The position numbers and the translations under genes were made by a program. A stretch of 64,000 nucleotides of DNA, taken from NCBI RefSeq assembly GCF_018408705.1, contig NZ_AP023420.1, forward strand, positions 558,001 to 622,000, in the 5' to 3' direction. Positions within the stretch are counted from its first letter, which is position 1, and each line of letters starts with the position of its first letter. Shown here piece after piece: positions 49,393 to 58,009 of this stretch. Source of the stretch: Pusillibacter faecalis. Lineage in GTDB: Bacteria > Bacillota > Clostridia > Oscillospirales > Oscillospiraceae. The notes beneath the pieces are model-generated. The model did no database searches, was not told where the DNA came from, and saw only the letters and a program-made list of their open reading frames with translations.

Positions 49393-50018
49393 CAGCCCTC
49401 CAAGAGTGTCAGGATCTCAAGCCAGGCGTCTAGGCACCCCTGTGGAGCTGTCCACAGGCGTATGGAGAGGATATTCACTGCCTGCTGACGCAGGCGGTAG
49501 TAGTGACGTTCAGAGATATCCAATCGATACAGAATTTCCGAGTGACTAGGCTTGTCCGGCGTTATAAAGGTCTGGAAAATGATATTGTACAGCATTTCTC
49601 CGTTTCCAGGCTTATGGCGTAGCACCGTCAGCGCTTCGTTGATTCGGTCCAGAAGCAGCCGTGACTTACGGATGCTGAGCAGGCGGTGCTCCAGTTTTGC
49701 ATTTCCCATAGCAATCTGAGCGTCTACCGCACTGAGAAGCGCATCCACATCCTTCAAAGGCTGTTCCAGTTCCTGGGCAGTCTCACCGGGAAAGCATTCC
49801 AGCGCCCAAACGATATCACGATAGTTTTTAAGCATAACCTGCGTGTTGTGGTACATATTCCGGCGCAGTTCCTTTTCAGCTACCCGCGCTTTCTCATTTC
49901 TGATGCTGGAGTCTTCTATAAGCCCTCTGCGTTCCAAAAGGTCGCGCAGCAGTTTTTGAGAAGGGCCTTGTCCCTGATCTGACATTTCACCACAAGGGGA
50001 TGCCTTCAAATCTGTCAT
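49392..50018 (-). CDS. Sigma-region-4-like/ArpU-like DNA-binding regulator
   Basis: 208 residues. A long helical N-terminal and middle region (many Leu/Glu/Arg heptads) precedes a C-terminal helix-turn-helix (SEILYRLDISERHYYRLRQQ) of the kind seen in ArpU-like and sigma-70 region 4 regulators of phages and conjugative elements. The ATG at 50018 has GGAGG eight bases upstream and lies inside the end of the Rep-like gene (32-base overlap). It probably controls the secretion operon that follows. Confidence 0.65.
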   Translation of the reverse strand: MTDLKASPCGEMSDQGQGPSQKLLRDLLERRGLIEDSSIRNEKARVAEKELRRNMYHNTQVMLKNYRDIVWALECFPGETAQELEQPLKDVDALLSAVDAQIAMGNAKLEHRLLSIRKSRLLLDRINEALTVLRHKPGNGEMLYNIIFQTFITPDKPSHSEILYRLDISERHYYRLRQQAVNILSIRLWTAPQGCLDAWLEILTLLEG

Positions 50019-51078
50019 GTTCAATACCTCCGTTATCCTGATCCACAGGTCCGGCCCGAGGCAAAACACTGTGGAAAAATTCAAATCGCGCCATGCATGA
50101 AGTGACACCTTGGCAGTCCTCCCATACATACTCTAAAATCTTACACGGAGAAAAATACGCACGCGTATTATTACAGTCCGAATGTGCAACACGGCCCTCC
50201 ACCGCTGATGCTTGGCCAGTTTTTGTCTGCTCCTGCTGCAAAATGGTACGGCTATACCACGCAACCAGTTTGCAGAGTTGGGCATGGTCGCTTGATGTTT
50301 TGTTGCGCGCATTTCTGCCCAAAATACGTATTTCACTCAAAATACGTTCTATTTGATCCATGGCGGGCTGCGGTATTCTTTCACCGGTGGGATAAGCGGC
50401 ATTGAAGACCAGACATCCAAAGGAACCTGGCAGCTTATACAGCGGGAAGGCATCCGCGTGTTTTCTGAAAAAGCGCCAGACCTTCGTCTTTTCCCATCTC
50501 CAACGCCTGCCAAGGAACTCCAAGGTCAAAACCGCACCGTACTGCCCAAATTGGACTGACGGCGCCATATGAGAGAACACATTGCTCGGCTCCTGCCATA
50601 CCGTGTGGCACCAAAGGTCCAGCCATGCGTCTGACTCATCAAATGAATAGCCTTGCTCTACAAGGCGCTGTGTGACGTTTCTGGGCAGGCATAGGAAACC
50701 ATACCCCTCTGTCACGTAAACGGCCTCATGGCCCGTACAGGGCTCTCCAGAGCACCTTACAACCCAATCTGTGATCTTGTATGTAAGTTTCTTCGATTTT
50801 GGATCCAGTGTGTACCCAATATAGGAAAGATCTGCGAGACGGTCCATCATCTCCAAAGCCTGCTGCCGCCGCTTCATCCCCATGATGCTTTTAAGGCCTA
50901 CAATACCGCCAGCCCAGGTTCCAACCGTCACTTCGTTGATATAGCCGCAGTAGGTTGCCTTCCCACTTCGGAAGGCGGCCCTGGAAGCCAGGCGAGCCCA
51001 TATGCCCATGATGCCCTTTCCGGGCGGTAGTTGATTACGGGGGAGTTTGATCCACTGATATTTGAGCAAGCATTTCAT
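49987..51078 (-). CDS. Rep-like/winged-helix protein of the element (function uncertain)
   Basis: 363 residues. The N-terminal 110 residues (WIKLPRNQLPPGKGIMGIWA, RRQQALEMMDRLADLSYI) read like the winged-helix start of plasmid replication initiators, with a central Trp/Tyr-rich domain and Lys/Arg patches. There is no confirmed Rep signature, so DNA-binding replication or regulation is inferred only. AGGAAGGAGG precedes the ATG. First gene of the minus-strand element, downstream of the lysS junction. Confidence 0.5.
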   Translation of the reverse strand: MKCLLKYQWIKLPRNQLPPGKGIMGIWARLASRAAFRSGKATYCGYINEVTVGTWAGGIVGLKSIMGMKRRQQALEMMDRLADLSYIGYTLDPKSKKLTYKITDWVVRCSGEPCTGHEAVYVTEGYGFLCLPRNVTQRLVEQGYSFDESDAWLDLWCHTVWQEPSNVFSHMAPSVQFGQYGAVLTLEFLGRRWRWEKTKVWRFFRKHADAFPLYKLPGSFGCLVFNAAYPTGERIPQPAMDQIERILSEIRILGRNARNKTSSDHAQLCKLVAWYSRTILQQEQTKTGQASAVEGRVAHSDCNNTRAYFSPCKILEYVWEDCQGVTSCMARFEFFHSVLPRAGPVDQDNGGIEHDRFEGIPLW

Positions 51079-51103
51079 CGCACCGGCCTCCTTCCTGTCT
51101 AAA

Positions 51104-51153
51104 TTGAAAAAAGCCTCGCTCCGTGCTATACTTTAGTCACGAAAGCGAGGCTT
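51104..51153 (+). promoter_or_regulatory. Promoter of the zinc-ribbon gene inside an inverted repeat
   Basis: TTGAAA (51104-51109), 17 bases, then extended -10 TGC-TATACT (TATACT at 51127-51132). Arms AAGCCTCGCT (51111-51120) and AGCGAGGCTT (51144-51153) flank the -10. On the minus strand the same repeat is followed by TTTTTT, so it can also act as a terminator ahead of the Rep-like gene. Confidence 0.7.
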
Positions 51154-51160
51154 GATATGG

Positions 51161-51319
51161 ATGATTTATGCGTGTGATAATTGCCATTATCTCTTTTCTG
51201 AAACAAATGTGGTGGCCTGTCCTGATTGCGGGAAGACTATGGTCCGTCCAGCAACACCGGCAGAACAAGAAGATTTCGAAAACCGCTCAAACGAGAATCT
51301 ATGGATGGACGAAACATAG
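51161..51319 (+). CDS. 52-aa zinc-ribbon protein
   Basis: ATG at 51161, TAG at 51317-51319, with GAGG about nine bases upstream and a good promoter. The peptide starts MIYACDNCHYLFSETNVVAC followed by PDCGKTMVRP: a CxxC-x14-CxxC zinc ribbon with an acidic tail. It is the only plus-strand gene in the element's right end, and it is followed by a terminator. Small zinc ribbons often regulate or adapt DNA/RNA machinery; its function here is unknown. Confidence 0.65.
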   Translation: MIYACDNCHYLFSETNVVACPDCGKTMVRPATPAEQEDFENRSNENLWMDET

Positions 51320-51379
51320 GCGCAGTTTTAATATCCGCGATGTCGCTCATGTTGAATACTTATACGCAATTCCTAAAAA

Positions 51380-51409
51380 AATGCCCATGACTCAATCGTC
51401 ATGGGCATT
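51380..51409. terminator. Bidirectional terminator after the zinc-ribbon gene
   Basis: A 12-bp perfect stem, AATGCCCATGAC/GTCATGGGCATT, with a 6-base loop; TTTCTC follows on the plus strand and TTTTTTAGG on the minus strand. Confidence 0.85.
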
Positions 51410-51438
51410 TCTCATGTGGCATTCTCTTCAATTAGTTT

Positions 51439-51503
51439 GGGGGTAAATTCTGGGGGTAAAACCGCCCCCTCTTTTCAGTCAATGGGGGTAAAACGGGGGT
51501 AAA
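51439..51503. repeat. Four GGGGGTAAA direct repeats at the lysS-proximal junction
   Basis: GGGGGTAAA occurs at 51439-51447, 51452-51460, 51484-51492 and 51495-51503. They lie between the element and the lysS 3' end. Such repeats could be arm-type recombinase sites or the relic of an integrase gene end; I cannot decide which. Confidence 0.6.
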
Positions 51504-51521
51504 ACCGGCCTTCCTTGTGTT

Positions 51522-51555
51522 GAAAAAGCCTGCAACCCCTTGCGCTGCAAGGGTT
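51522..51555 (-). terminator. Terminator of lysS
   Basis: On the minus strand AACCCTTGC-AGC-GCAAGGGGTT is followed by GCAGGCTTTTTC, directly after the lysS stop. Its position makes this stretch a candidate attachment site for the neighbouring element. Confidence 0.7.
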
Positions 51556-51557
51556 TC

Positions 51558-53057
51558 TCAATCGAGGGGCTTCATCGTGGGGAACAAAATGACTTCCCGA
51601 ATGCTGTCAGAGCCTGTCAGCATCATCACGCACCGATCAATGCCGATGCCAAGCCCGCCGGTAGGGGGCATACCGTACTCCAGAGCGGTAATGAAGTCGT
51701 CATCCATCATGCCGGCCTCGTCGTCGCCTCGGTCCCGCAGCTCTACCTGCTTTTGGAAGCGAGCCCTCTGGTCGATGGGGTCGTTGAGTTCTGAGAAGGC
51801 ATTGCCCATCTCGCTGTGGCAGATGAAGAGCTCGAACCGCTCCGTCAGCCGGGGGTCCTTGGGAGAGCGCTTAGCCAGGGGAGACACGTCCACCGGGTGC
51901 ATGGTAATAAAGGTGGGCTGGATCAGCTTTTCCTCCACCTTCTGGTCGAAGCATTCATAGAGGGCGTTGCCCCAGGTCTTCTCCGCTGTCTCCAGCAGCT
52001 CCACACCGATGGCTTTGGCGGCGGCCACCGCCTCGTCGTCACTGTCAATGGTCATGAAGTCGATGCCGCAATACTGCTTTACCGCTTCATGCATGGGAAG
52101 ACGGGGCCAGCCGGGGGTCAGGTCGATCTTCTCCCCCTGCCATTCTACCTGATAGGTGCCCAAGAGCTTTTGCGCCGCAGAGGACAATAACTCCTCAAAA
52201 AGGTCCATCATGCCGTTGAAATCTGTGTAGGCCTGATAGAGCTCCACGGTGGTGAACTCCGGGTTGTGCTTGGGGTCCATACCCTCGTTGCGGAAGATAC
52301 GGCCGATCTCATATACCCGGTCCAGTCCGCCGACAATGAGCCGCTTCAAGGGCAGCTCCGTGGCGATGCGCATATACATGTCGATATCCAGCGTGTTGTG
52401 ATGGGTGATAAAGGGACGGGCCGTGGCGCCGCCGGAAATGGTATTCAAAACAGGGGTCTCCACCTCCATATAGCCGCGGCTGTCCAGGAACTCCCGTACA
52501 TGCCGGATGAACTGGGAGCGAAGCACGAAATTCCGCTTGACCTCTGGGTTCACCATGAGATCCACATACCGCTGGCGGTAGCGCAGCTCTGTGTTGGTCA
52601 GGCCGTGGAACTTCTCCGGCAAAGGCAGGAGCGACTTGGAGAGCAGGGTAATCGTCCTGGCCCGGACGCTCATCTCTCCCCGCTGGGTGCGGAATACCTC
52701 GCCGTCCACACCTACAATGTCACCGATATCATATTTTTTGAACTCCTGATAGGCGGCCTCATCCATCTCGTCCTGACGGGCATAAAGCTGGATGCGGCCG
52801 TCCCGGTCCTGGAGATCGCAGAAACTGACTTTGCCCATGCCCCGCTTGCTCATGAGCCGGCCAGCTACCTTCACACTCCGCCCCTCCATGGCATCAAAGT
52901 TCTCCTTAATCTGCCCGGAAGTGGTGTCCCAGTCAAAGCGGGTGGTCTGGAAAGGGTCTTTCCCCTGGTTTTGGAGCACAGCCAGCTTTTCCCGCCGGAT
53001 CTTCGTCTGTTGACCCAGATCCTGCTCGGCCTGGGGGTTGTTCTTTTGTTCAGCCAT
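51558..53057 (-). CDS. lysS: Lysyl-tRNA synthetase, class II
   Basis: 499 residues, the usual length. An N-terminal OB-fold anticodon domain (about 60-150, VKVAGRLMSKRGMGKVSF) precedes the class II catalytic core. Motif 2 is near FRNEGMDPKHNPEFT, and motif 3 is GIGIDRCVMMLTG near 470. It charges tRNA-Lys in the cytoplasm. GAGAGG precedes the ATG at 53057, 12 bases after greA, so the two form an operon from a perfect promoter at 53631-53659. The gene is intact up to the element junction. Confidence 0.96.
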   Translation of the reverse strand: MAEQKNNPQAEQDLGQQTKIRREKLAVLQNQGKDPFQTTRFDWDTTSGQIKENFDAMEGRSVKVAGRLMSKRGMGKVSFCDLQDRDGRIQLYARQDEMDEAAYQEFKKYDIGDIVGVDGEVFRTQRGEMSVRARTITLLSKSLLPLPEKFHGLTNTELRYRQRYVDLMVNPEVKRNFVLRSQFIRHVREFLDSRGYMEVETPVLNTISGGATARPFITHHNTLDIDMYMRIATELPLKRLIVGGLDRVYEIGRIFRNEGMDPKHNPEFTTVELYQAYTDFNGMMDLFEELLSSAAQKLLGTYQVEWQGEKIDLTPGWPRLPMHEAVKQYCGIDFMTIDSDDEAVAAAKAIGVELLETAEKTWGNALYECFDQKVEEKLIQPTFITMHPVDVSPLAKRSPKDPRLTERFELFICHSEMGNAFSELNDPIDQRARFQKQVELRDRGDDEAGMMDDDFITALEYGMPPTGGLGIGIDRCVMMLTGSDSIREVILFPTMKPLD

Positions 53058-53068
53058 CTTGGTACCTC

Positions 53069-53542
53069 TCAGCGCTCAATCTTCTTTAGCGTGTAGACCA
53101 CGGCACCCCGGGGGGCCTCCACGGTCACGGAGTCGCCCACCTTCGCGCCCAAAAACGCCTTGCCGAAGGGGGAATCCTCGGAGATCACGCCGTGCATGGG
53201 GTCTGCCTCCTGAGAACCTACGATCCAGTAGGGGGGCAGCTCCTTGCCGCTGGCATCCTCCACCGTCACCTTGCAGCCAATGGCCACCACATCCGTGCCC
53301 ATGCTGCTCTCATCCACGATGACCAGGTGTTGCACGATCTCCTCCAGCTCAGCAATGCGGGAGTACAGCTTGCCCTGCTCGTTCTTCGCCTCGTCATATT
53401 CACTGTTTTCGCTCAGATCGCCAAAGCCGCGGGCCACCTTGATCTGCTCCGCCACCTCGTCACTGCGGGTTGTTTTCAGATAGTTCAGCTCTTCCTGTAA
53501 TTCCTGAGCCCGTGCCGCACTCATTTTGTATTCTTTTTCCAT
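53069..53542 (-). CDS. greA: Transcription elongation factor GreA
   Basis: 157 residues. An N-terminal coiled-coil (about 1-75, AARAQELQEELNYL...) is followed by a C-terminal FKBP-like domain ending VEAPRGAVVYTLKKI. The acidic tip residues in DLSENSEYDEAKNEQ fit Gre factors, which rescue backtracked RNA polymerase by stimulating transcript cleavage. The ATG at 53542 has AAAGGA about nine bases upstream; an ATG six codons earlier has none. First gene of the greA-lysS operon. Confidence 0.96.
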   Translation of the reverse strand: MEKEYKMSAARAQELQEELNYLKTTRSDEVAEQIKVARGFGDLSENSEYDEAKNEQGKLYSRIAELEEIVQHLVIVDESSMGTDVVAIGCKVTVEDASGKELPPYWIVGSQEADPMHGVISEDSPFGKAFLGAKVGDSVTVEAPRGAVVYTLKKIER

Positions 53543-53630
53543 GTTGTTAATCCTTTCCACGGCATTTTGCAGGAAGAAAATGACGTTTTTCCCTACGGAT
53601 GCCTATTTTATTATATGATGACAGTGTAGT

Positions 53631-53659
53631 ATTATAGTGTCTGAATTTCAGAATGTCAA
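53631..53659 (-). promoter_or_regulatory. Perfect consensus promoter of greA-lysS
   Basis: On the minus strand TTGACA (53659-53654), a 17-base spacer, and TATAAT (53636-53631). It is 95 bases upstream of the greA start. Confidence 0.88.
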
Positions 53660-54013
53660 GGGTCGTTCCCGGAAGACCGCCACCTCTCCCTGCATCCGTC
53701 TCTTCCCCGTCTGTATGATCCCATCATCATTTTGATCTCATTCCAGCGGAAGCTTCCCTATGAAAATGTCAAAAACCCTCTGGATGCCATCAGGATATAT
53801 GGTACGCCCCTCCTGCCGCAGCTGCATAGCAGATTTCTTCTAGGTCTTTGCCTACTCTTGCATAGAAAATGATATTCCAGAGAGTCCAACACGCAACTCT
53901 CACAGAAAAACAAACGGAACCTGCTGCTGACCGAGACTGTCGAACCTCCGTCAAGAACGATATCACCGTCATGTGCCTCCCTCACCACAGGGACGAGACA
54001 ATATGTTGGTATG
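53660..54013. other. About 350 bases without a supported gene
   Basis: Open frames on the minus strand (53758-54348, 53790-53972) lack ribosome sites. The fragment EEICYAAAAGGAYHIS could be a decayed coding end, but it is not recognised. Nothing else visible. Confidence 0.45.
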
Positions 54014-54036
54014 AAAAAAGCGGGCCAAAGGCCCGC
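54014..54036 (-). terminator. Terminator of the 54038-54760 gene
   Basis: On the minus strand GCGGGCC-TTT-GGCCCGC is followed by TTTTTT, starting two bases after the stop codon. Confidence 0.85.
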
Positions 54037-54037
54037 C

Positions 54038-54760
54038 TTACGATCCGACAGAGATCTGTCGAATACTTCCCGCCTCCCGCAGGACTGATAAGAGCTGTCC
54101 CCGATTGACGCCGTCGGGCAGCTTTTCCTCCAGAGCCGGCGGCAGTCCCAGAGGCGGCAGCGGCTCTTTTTCATCGTACAGCAAGATCCGTCCGGAGCCG
54201 CGGCAGTCTGTCCGCGGGTCAAAGAGCACCGCGGCCTCTGCGCCCTCCAGCTGTTCCTGCGATGGCCCCAGCAGCAGGGAGACTCCATACTCCCGCCGCA
54301 GCTGCCGGCAAAGATCCTCCCCGCCGTAGGGCAGGTCCAGCAACACATACCGGTGCCGTAGCACTAGCTCCGTCACCGTCCGCACCACCTCCCCCGTCAG
54401 TGATGCGGCACACACCGCCACCCTGGCCCCCGCTGTTGGAATCCCCCGTTCCAGCAGGGACCAGCGGACCCAGTCCGCCGCAATTGCCCGCCGCAGTGGG
54501 AGCGTGGACACCGGCCTCAGGCCACCCTTTGTCAGTTGATCCAGGTAGGGAAAATCCTCCGGCAGCACCACCTGCGTGATATTCTGTCTGCGCAGGCGCT
54601 TCACGGCGGACGCCACCCTCCGCCGCAAGGCAACCTCGGGCGTCTTGGGGCCCCTGGTGATTTCCGCGCAGAAAAACCGCGTGTGCAGAATGCTCCGCTC
54701 CCGAACCTGAACCGCTTTTTCCCGTTTTCCCGGGGGCTTCCAAAGCAACATACCAATCAT
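54038..54760 (-). CDS. Conserved-type hypothetical protein with Arg-rich N-terminal half
   Basis: 240 residues, not recognised. It begins MIGMLLWKPPGKREK, has an Arg-rich helix (RRRVASAVKRLRRQ) and a Rossmann-like C-terminal half (ARVAVCAASLTGEVV, YVLLDLPYGGEDLCRQ, AEAAVLFDP). It may be a nucleotide- or nucleic-acid-binding protein of Oscillospiraceae, but no signature can be named. The ATG at 54760 has GGGAGG eight bases upstream. It lies between greA and the M23 protein, on the same strand as both. Confidence 0.65.
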   Translation of the reverse strand: MIGMLLWKPPGKREKAVQVRERSILHTRFFCAEITRGPKTPEVALRRRVASAVKRLRRQNITQVVLPEDFPYLDQLTKGGLRPVSTLPLRRAIAADWVRWSLLERGIPTAGARVAVCAASLTGEVVRTVTELVLRHRYVLLDLPYGGEDLCRQLRREYGVSLLLGPSQEQLEGAEAAVLFDPRTDCRGSGRILLYDEKEPLPPLGLPPALEEKLPDGVNRGQLLSVLREAGSIRQISVGS

Positions 54761-54812
54761 GAGCAAAACCTCCCGTCCCATGATATGGGACGGGAGGCTC
54801 GATTATGATTCT

Positions 54813-56051
54813 TTAAGCTGATGCAGAGAGGGTATACCCGGTGAGGTAACCCATACGGGGCTCCGCACCATGGCCGCTCAGAGGATTCACCCGGACGCCG
54901 TTCTCCGTGACCTCAAAATGGAGATGAGGACCTGTGGAGTTGCCGGTGGAGCCGGTGATGCCAATCACATCCCCCTGATTTACATACGCCCCCACAGATG
55001 TTTTGATGCTGCTCATGTGGGCGTAAAGCGTGGTGTTGCCACTGCCGTGGGAGATAACCACATAGTTGCCGTAGGACTTGGAGTAGGTCGCCACAATCAC
55101 CGTGCCGGCCTTGGAGGCGTATACCGAGGAGGTGTAGCCCACCCGGCCGATGTCGGTGCCCTTATGGTTGGTGGAGCCGATACCGCCCGGAGAAGTTCGT
55201 CCGCCCACCGTGGAGGTGATATAACGGCTGCTTACCGGCCAGATATATCCGCCGGGGTTACTCTCCACTGGCTGACCGTTGGCCGCCTGCTGCGCCGCCA
55301 GCTCCCGGCTCAGGCGTTGAATCTCAGCCTGAATGGCCTCCTCTTCCGCCTCCATTTCGCTGAGGACAGCCTCTGTCTCGTTCTCCGTGGCTGTAAGCTC
55401 CTGGATCACTTTGTTAGCGGCGGTACGCTGCGCATCCAGCTCTTTTTTCTTGCTCACAAGGTCCGCCTTGGCAGCTTCCTCCTCCGCCTTGTTGTCCTCC
55501 AAAGAGGCTTTTGTCTCCTCAATTTGCTCCTGCAGGGCTTTCAAATCGTCGATCACCCGCTGGTCAGAGGCCATGATCTCATTGATGAAATCCACCCTGG
55601 AGAGCAGGTCCGTAAAGCTCTCCGCGTTGAAGAGAACAGACCAATAGGACACGGTGCCCCGCTTCTCCATTGCCCGCACCCGCTGACAAAACAGCTCGTA
55701 CTGGGCGGCCTCCTGCTCCTCCGCCTCCGCCAGCTCCTGCTCTTTTTCGCTGATCAGCGAGGCATATTTGGAAATCTGCGCCTCCACATTGCTGATCTGT
55801 GCAGAGGTATTGGCAATCTGCTGATCCAGCAGGTTCTTGCGCTCCATGGCGCTGCTCTTATCATCAGCCAGTGCATCCAGCTTCTTCTCGAGTTCCTTAC
55901 GCTGTGCGCTCAGATCGCCGGCGTCGTCCTTGAGGGCATCAATGTCCGCCTGGGTCACTGCCAAAACCGGCGACAGATTCACACTCAGGCTGCAAACCGC
56001 CAGCAGCAGAGCCACCAGCACGCGGCCCGTTCGTCTCCATCTCTTTTTCAT
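54813..56051 (-). CDS. EnvC-like murein hydrolase activator, peptidase M23 family
   Basis: 412 residues. Signal peptide (MKKRWRRTGRVLVALLLAVC... to about 30), then long coiled coils (about 35-255, Lys/Glu/Ala-rich), and a C-terminal LytM/M23 domain (about 285-400) with HKGTDIGR and HLHFEV metal-site motifs. M23 metalloendopeptidases cut peptidoglycan cross-bridges; with coiled coils and ftsEX next door, this is the EnvC/PcsB/CwlO-type hydrolase regulated by FtsEX. GGGAGG lies upstream of the ATG. It follows ftsX by 31 bases in one operon. Confidence 0.9.
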   Translation of the reverse strand: MKKRWRRTGRVLVALLLAVCSLSVNLSPVLAVTQADIDALKDDAGDLSAQRKELEKKLDALADDKSSAMERKNLLDQQIANTSAQISNVEAQISKYASLISEKEQELAEAEEQEAAQYELFCQRVRAMEKRGTVSYWSVLFNAESFTDLLSRVDFINEIMASDQRVIDDLKALQEQIEETKASLEDNKAEEEAAKADLVSKKKELDAQRTAANKVIQELTATENETEAVLSEMEAEEEAIQAEIQRLSRELAAQQAANGQPVESNPGGYIWPVSSRYITSTVGGRTSPGGIGSTNHKGTDIGRVGYTSSVYASKAGTVIVATYSKSYGNYVVISHGSGNTTLYAHMSSIKTSVGAYVNQGDVIGITGSTGNSTGPHLHFEVTENGVRVNPLSGHGAEPRMGYLTGYTLSASA

Positions 56052-56082
56052 AGTACCTCCCAATCCGCTTTGACAAGGCGGC

Positions 56083-56970
56083 TCATACCTGTAAAAACTT
56101 ACGAATTGCCGAGAGGCTGCCGCCCACGCCAATGAGAATCCCGGCACCAGCAAAGGTCCCAGCCACCACTGGCCACAGCTCCCGGAAAGGGATAATCCGG
56201 ATTAGCTGCAACGTGTCATTGGTGTCCACACCCTGGGCTACCGCCTCGTACAGCCCCCACTGCAGCAAAAAGGCAATCACCGCGCTGAGAAGCCCCAGCA
56301 TAAAGCCCTCGTAGACAAACGGCCAGCGGATAAAGCCATTCGTTGCGCCTACCATACGCATGATGGCGATCTCATCCCGTCGGTCAAAGGTCGTGAGCTT
56401 GATGGTGTTGGAGATGATGAATACTGACACCACAAATAAAATGGCAATCAGCGCCACACATACCACCGTGGCCACATTCCGCACGGTGATAAAGCCGCCT
56501 GCGATTTCCTCGTGAGCGTTGACATCGGAGATGCCCTCCACCGCCTTCACCAGCTCCACCGTCTGGTTCTGCTTGGTCAGATCCTTCACCTTGATGGCAT
56601 AACGGTCCTCAAAAATCTCTGGGTCTAAGTCCTGCAGCACCGCCTCATCCTCATACTGCTCCTCGAAACTGGCGGTAGCTTCTTCCTTGCTGATAAATGT
56701 AACAGAGGCAACATTGTCCAGCGCCTCCAATTCGCTTTGCAGCGCCCTGGCCTGCGCTCTGGTATAGCTGTCGTCCACGTAGGCCAAAATTTCATTTTCC
56801 TGCTCCAGGTCTGCCAGCAGCTCATTGGCATTCACAGCCACCAGAGTAAATGTTCCCATAATCAGCAGGCACGCCACCGTAATGCCAATCGCCGCAAAGG
56901 ACATGAAGCCATGGCTGAACATGTTGGAAAGGCCCTCATGGAAGAAGTATTTGAAATCGTGCTTACCCAT
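56083..56970 (-). CDS. ftsX: Cell-division protein FtsX
   Basis: 295 residues with four transmembrane helices: one near residue 25-45, then three at about 165-280 (VALIAILFVVSVFIISNT, LLSAVIAFLLQWG, and the C-terminal VAGTFAGAGILIGVGG). A large extracellular loop (about 50-160) precedes the second. It forms the membrane partner of FtsE and transmits ATP-driven change to the peptidoglycan hydrolase encoded next. GGAGG lies before the ATG at 56970, which overlaps the ftsE end by eight bases. Confidence 0.93.
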   Translation of the reverse strand: MGKHDFKYFFHEGLSNMFSHGFMSFAAIGITVACLLIMGTFTLVAVNANELLADLEQENEILAYVDDSYTRAQARALQSELEALDNVASVTFISKEEATASFEEQYEDEAVLQDLDPEIFEDRYAIKVKDLTKQNQTVELVKAVEGISDVNAHEEIAGGFITVRNVATVVCVALIAILFVVSVFIISNTIKLTTFDRRDEIAIMRMVGATNGFIRWPFVYEGFMLGLLSAVIAFLLQWGLYEAVAQGVDTNDTLQLIRIIPFRELWPVVAGTFAGAGILIGVGGSLSAIRKFLQV

Positions 56971-57655
56971 GAATCCGTCCTCCCACATAGCCGCCAATAC
57001 TGTCGTTGACCACCCGGCCAGCCTCAATCGTAACCACCCGCTTGCCAAACCGGTCCACCAGGTCCTTCTCATGGGTCACTACCACCACTGTGGTACCCAG
57101 CTGATTAATTTTCACCAACAGGCTCATCAATTCCAAGGACCGCTCTGGGTCCAGGTTTCCAGTGGGCTCGTCAGCGATGATGGTGTTGGGGTTGTTCACC
57201 AGTGCCCGGGCAATAGCAACCCGCTGCTGTTCGCCGCCGGAGAGTTCGGTCGGGTGGCTTTTGCTCTTTTGCTCCAGCCCCACCAAATTCAGCACGTAGG
57301 GAATCCGTTTTTTTATCTCCTTGGGGCTGGCACCCACCGCCCGCATAACAAATTCCAAATTTTCATACACAGTCTTTTTCTCAATCAGGCGGAAATCCTG
57401 AAAAATAACCCCCAGCGTCCGCCGCATCAGTGGAATCTGCCGGCCGGAAATGTTGCTCACAGAGAAACCGTTGATCATAATCCGTCCGGCACTGGGTTCC
57501 ACCTCACTGGTGAGCAGCTTAATAATTGTCGACTTTCCGGAACCGGAGGGGCCGACCAGAAAGACGAACTCCCCATCCTCAATGGTCAGACTGATCCCCT
57601 GGATCGCCCGTGTCCCATTATCATACTCCATCTCCACATCTTTCAACCGAATCAT
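56963..57655 (-). CDS. ftsE: Cell-division ATP-binding protein FtsE
   Basis: 230 residues. It begins [20 protein letters not shown], with Walker [10 protein letters not shown], signature [15 protein letters not shown], Walker B IIADEPT and the switch His in VVTHEKD. With FtsX it makes the ABC-like complex that controls cell-wall hydrolysis at division. GAGGTG lies five bases before the ATG; a good promoter is at 57733-57761. First gene of ftsE-ftsX-M23. Confidence 0.95.
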   Translation of the reverse strand: MIRLKDVEMEYDNGTRAIQGISLTIEDGEFVFLVGPSGSGKSTIIKLLTSEVEPSAGRIMINGFSVSNISGRQIPLMRRTLGVIFQDFRLIEKKTVYENLEFVMRAVGASPKEIKKRIPYVLNLVGLEQKSKSHPTELSGGEQQRVAIARALVNNPNTIIADEPTGNLDPERSLELMSLLVKINQLGTTVVVVTHEKDLVDRFGKRVVTIEAGRVVNDSIGGYVGGRIHG

Positions 57656-57732
57656 GCCCACACCTCGCATGCTGTCCCGGCTGGGGATTTTCCATCCTCC
57701 CGGCCAGTCGACATAATGTAATGACATTTTAC

Positions 57733-57761
57733 ATTATATCTGGTTTTTTGCCACAATGCAA
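57733..57761 (-). promoter_or_regulatory. Promoter of ftsE-ftsX
   Basis: On the minus strand TTGCAT (57761-57756), 17 bases, TATAAT (57738-57733), 78 bases upstream of the ftsE start. Confidence 0.78.
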
Positions 57762-58009
57762 CTATAGATTCTCTTTTTCCAGAGATCGTGGATCATGGGG
57801 GTTCATCTCTCCCTTGATCGCCCGAGACACTGGATTCCAGTGTCGAAAAAGCAGTGTTTCAACCGCCCTATCCAAGTCTCGTCGCCTATCTTCAATCTGT
57901 GACGGGATAATTTCACTGTCGCTTTGCCACCAAACGCCGCCGGCCAGCTGGAAATATCCGTATCAATCTGATATACTGAATGAAAATACGGGACATGCGG
58001 AGGTTGACT
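57762..58009. other. Divergent intergenic region ftsE / nitroreductase
   Basis: Besides a possible plus-strand promoter (TGGAAA 57949-57954, 17 bases, TATACT 57972-57977) for the nitroreductase gene, I see no feature in it. Confidence 0.45.

Noticed and set aside
53758..54348. Minus-strand open frame of 196 codons
   Set aside because: Mostly a shadow of the 54038-54760 gene in another frame and crosses its terminator.
54870..56135. Plus-strand open frame of 421 codons
   Set aside because: Antisense to the M23/EnvC-like gene, whose signal peptide, coiled coil and LytM motifs are unmistakable.
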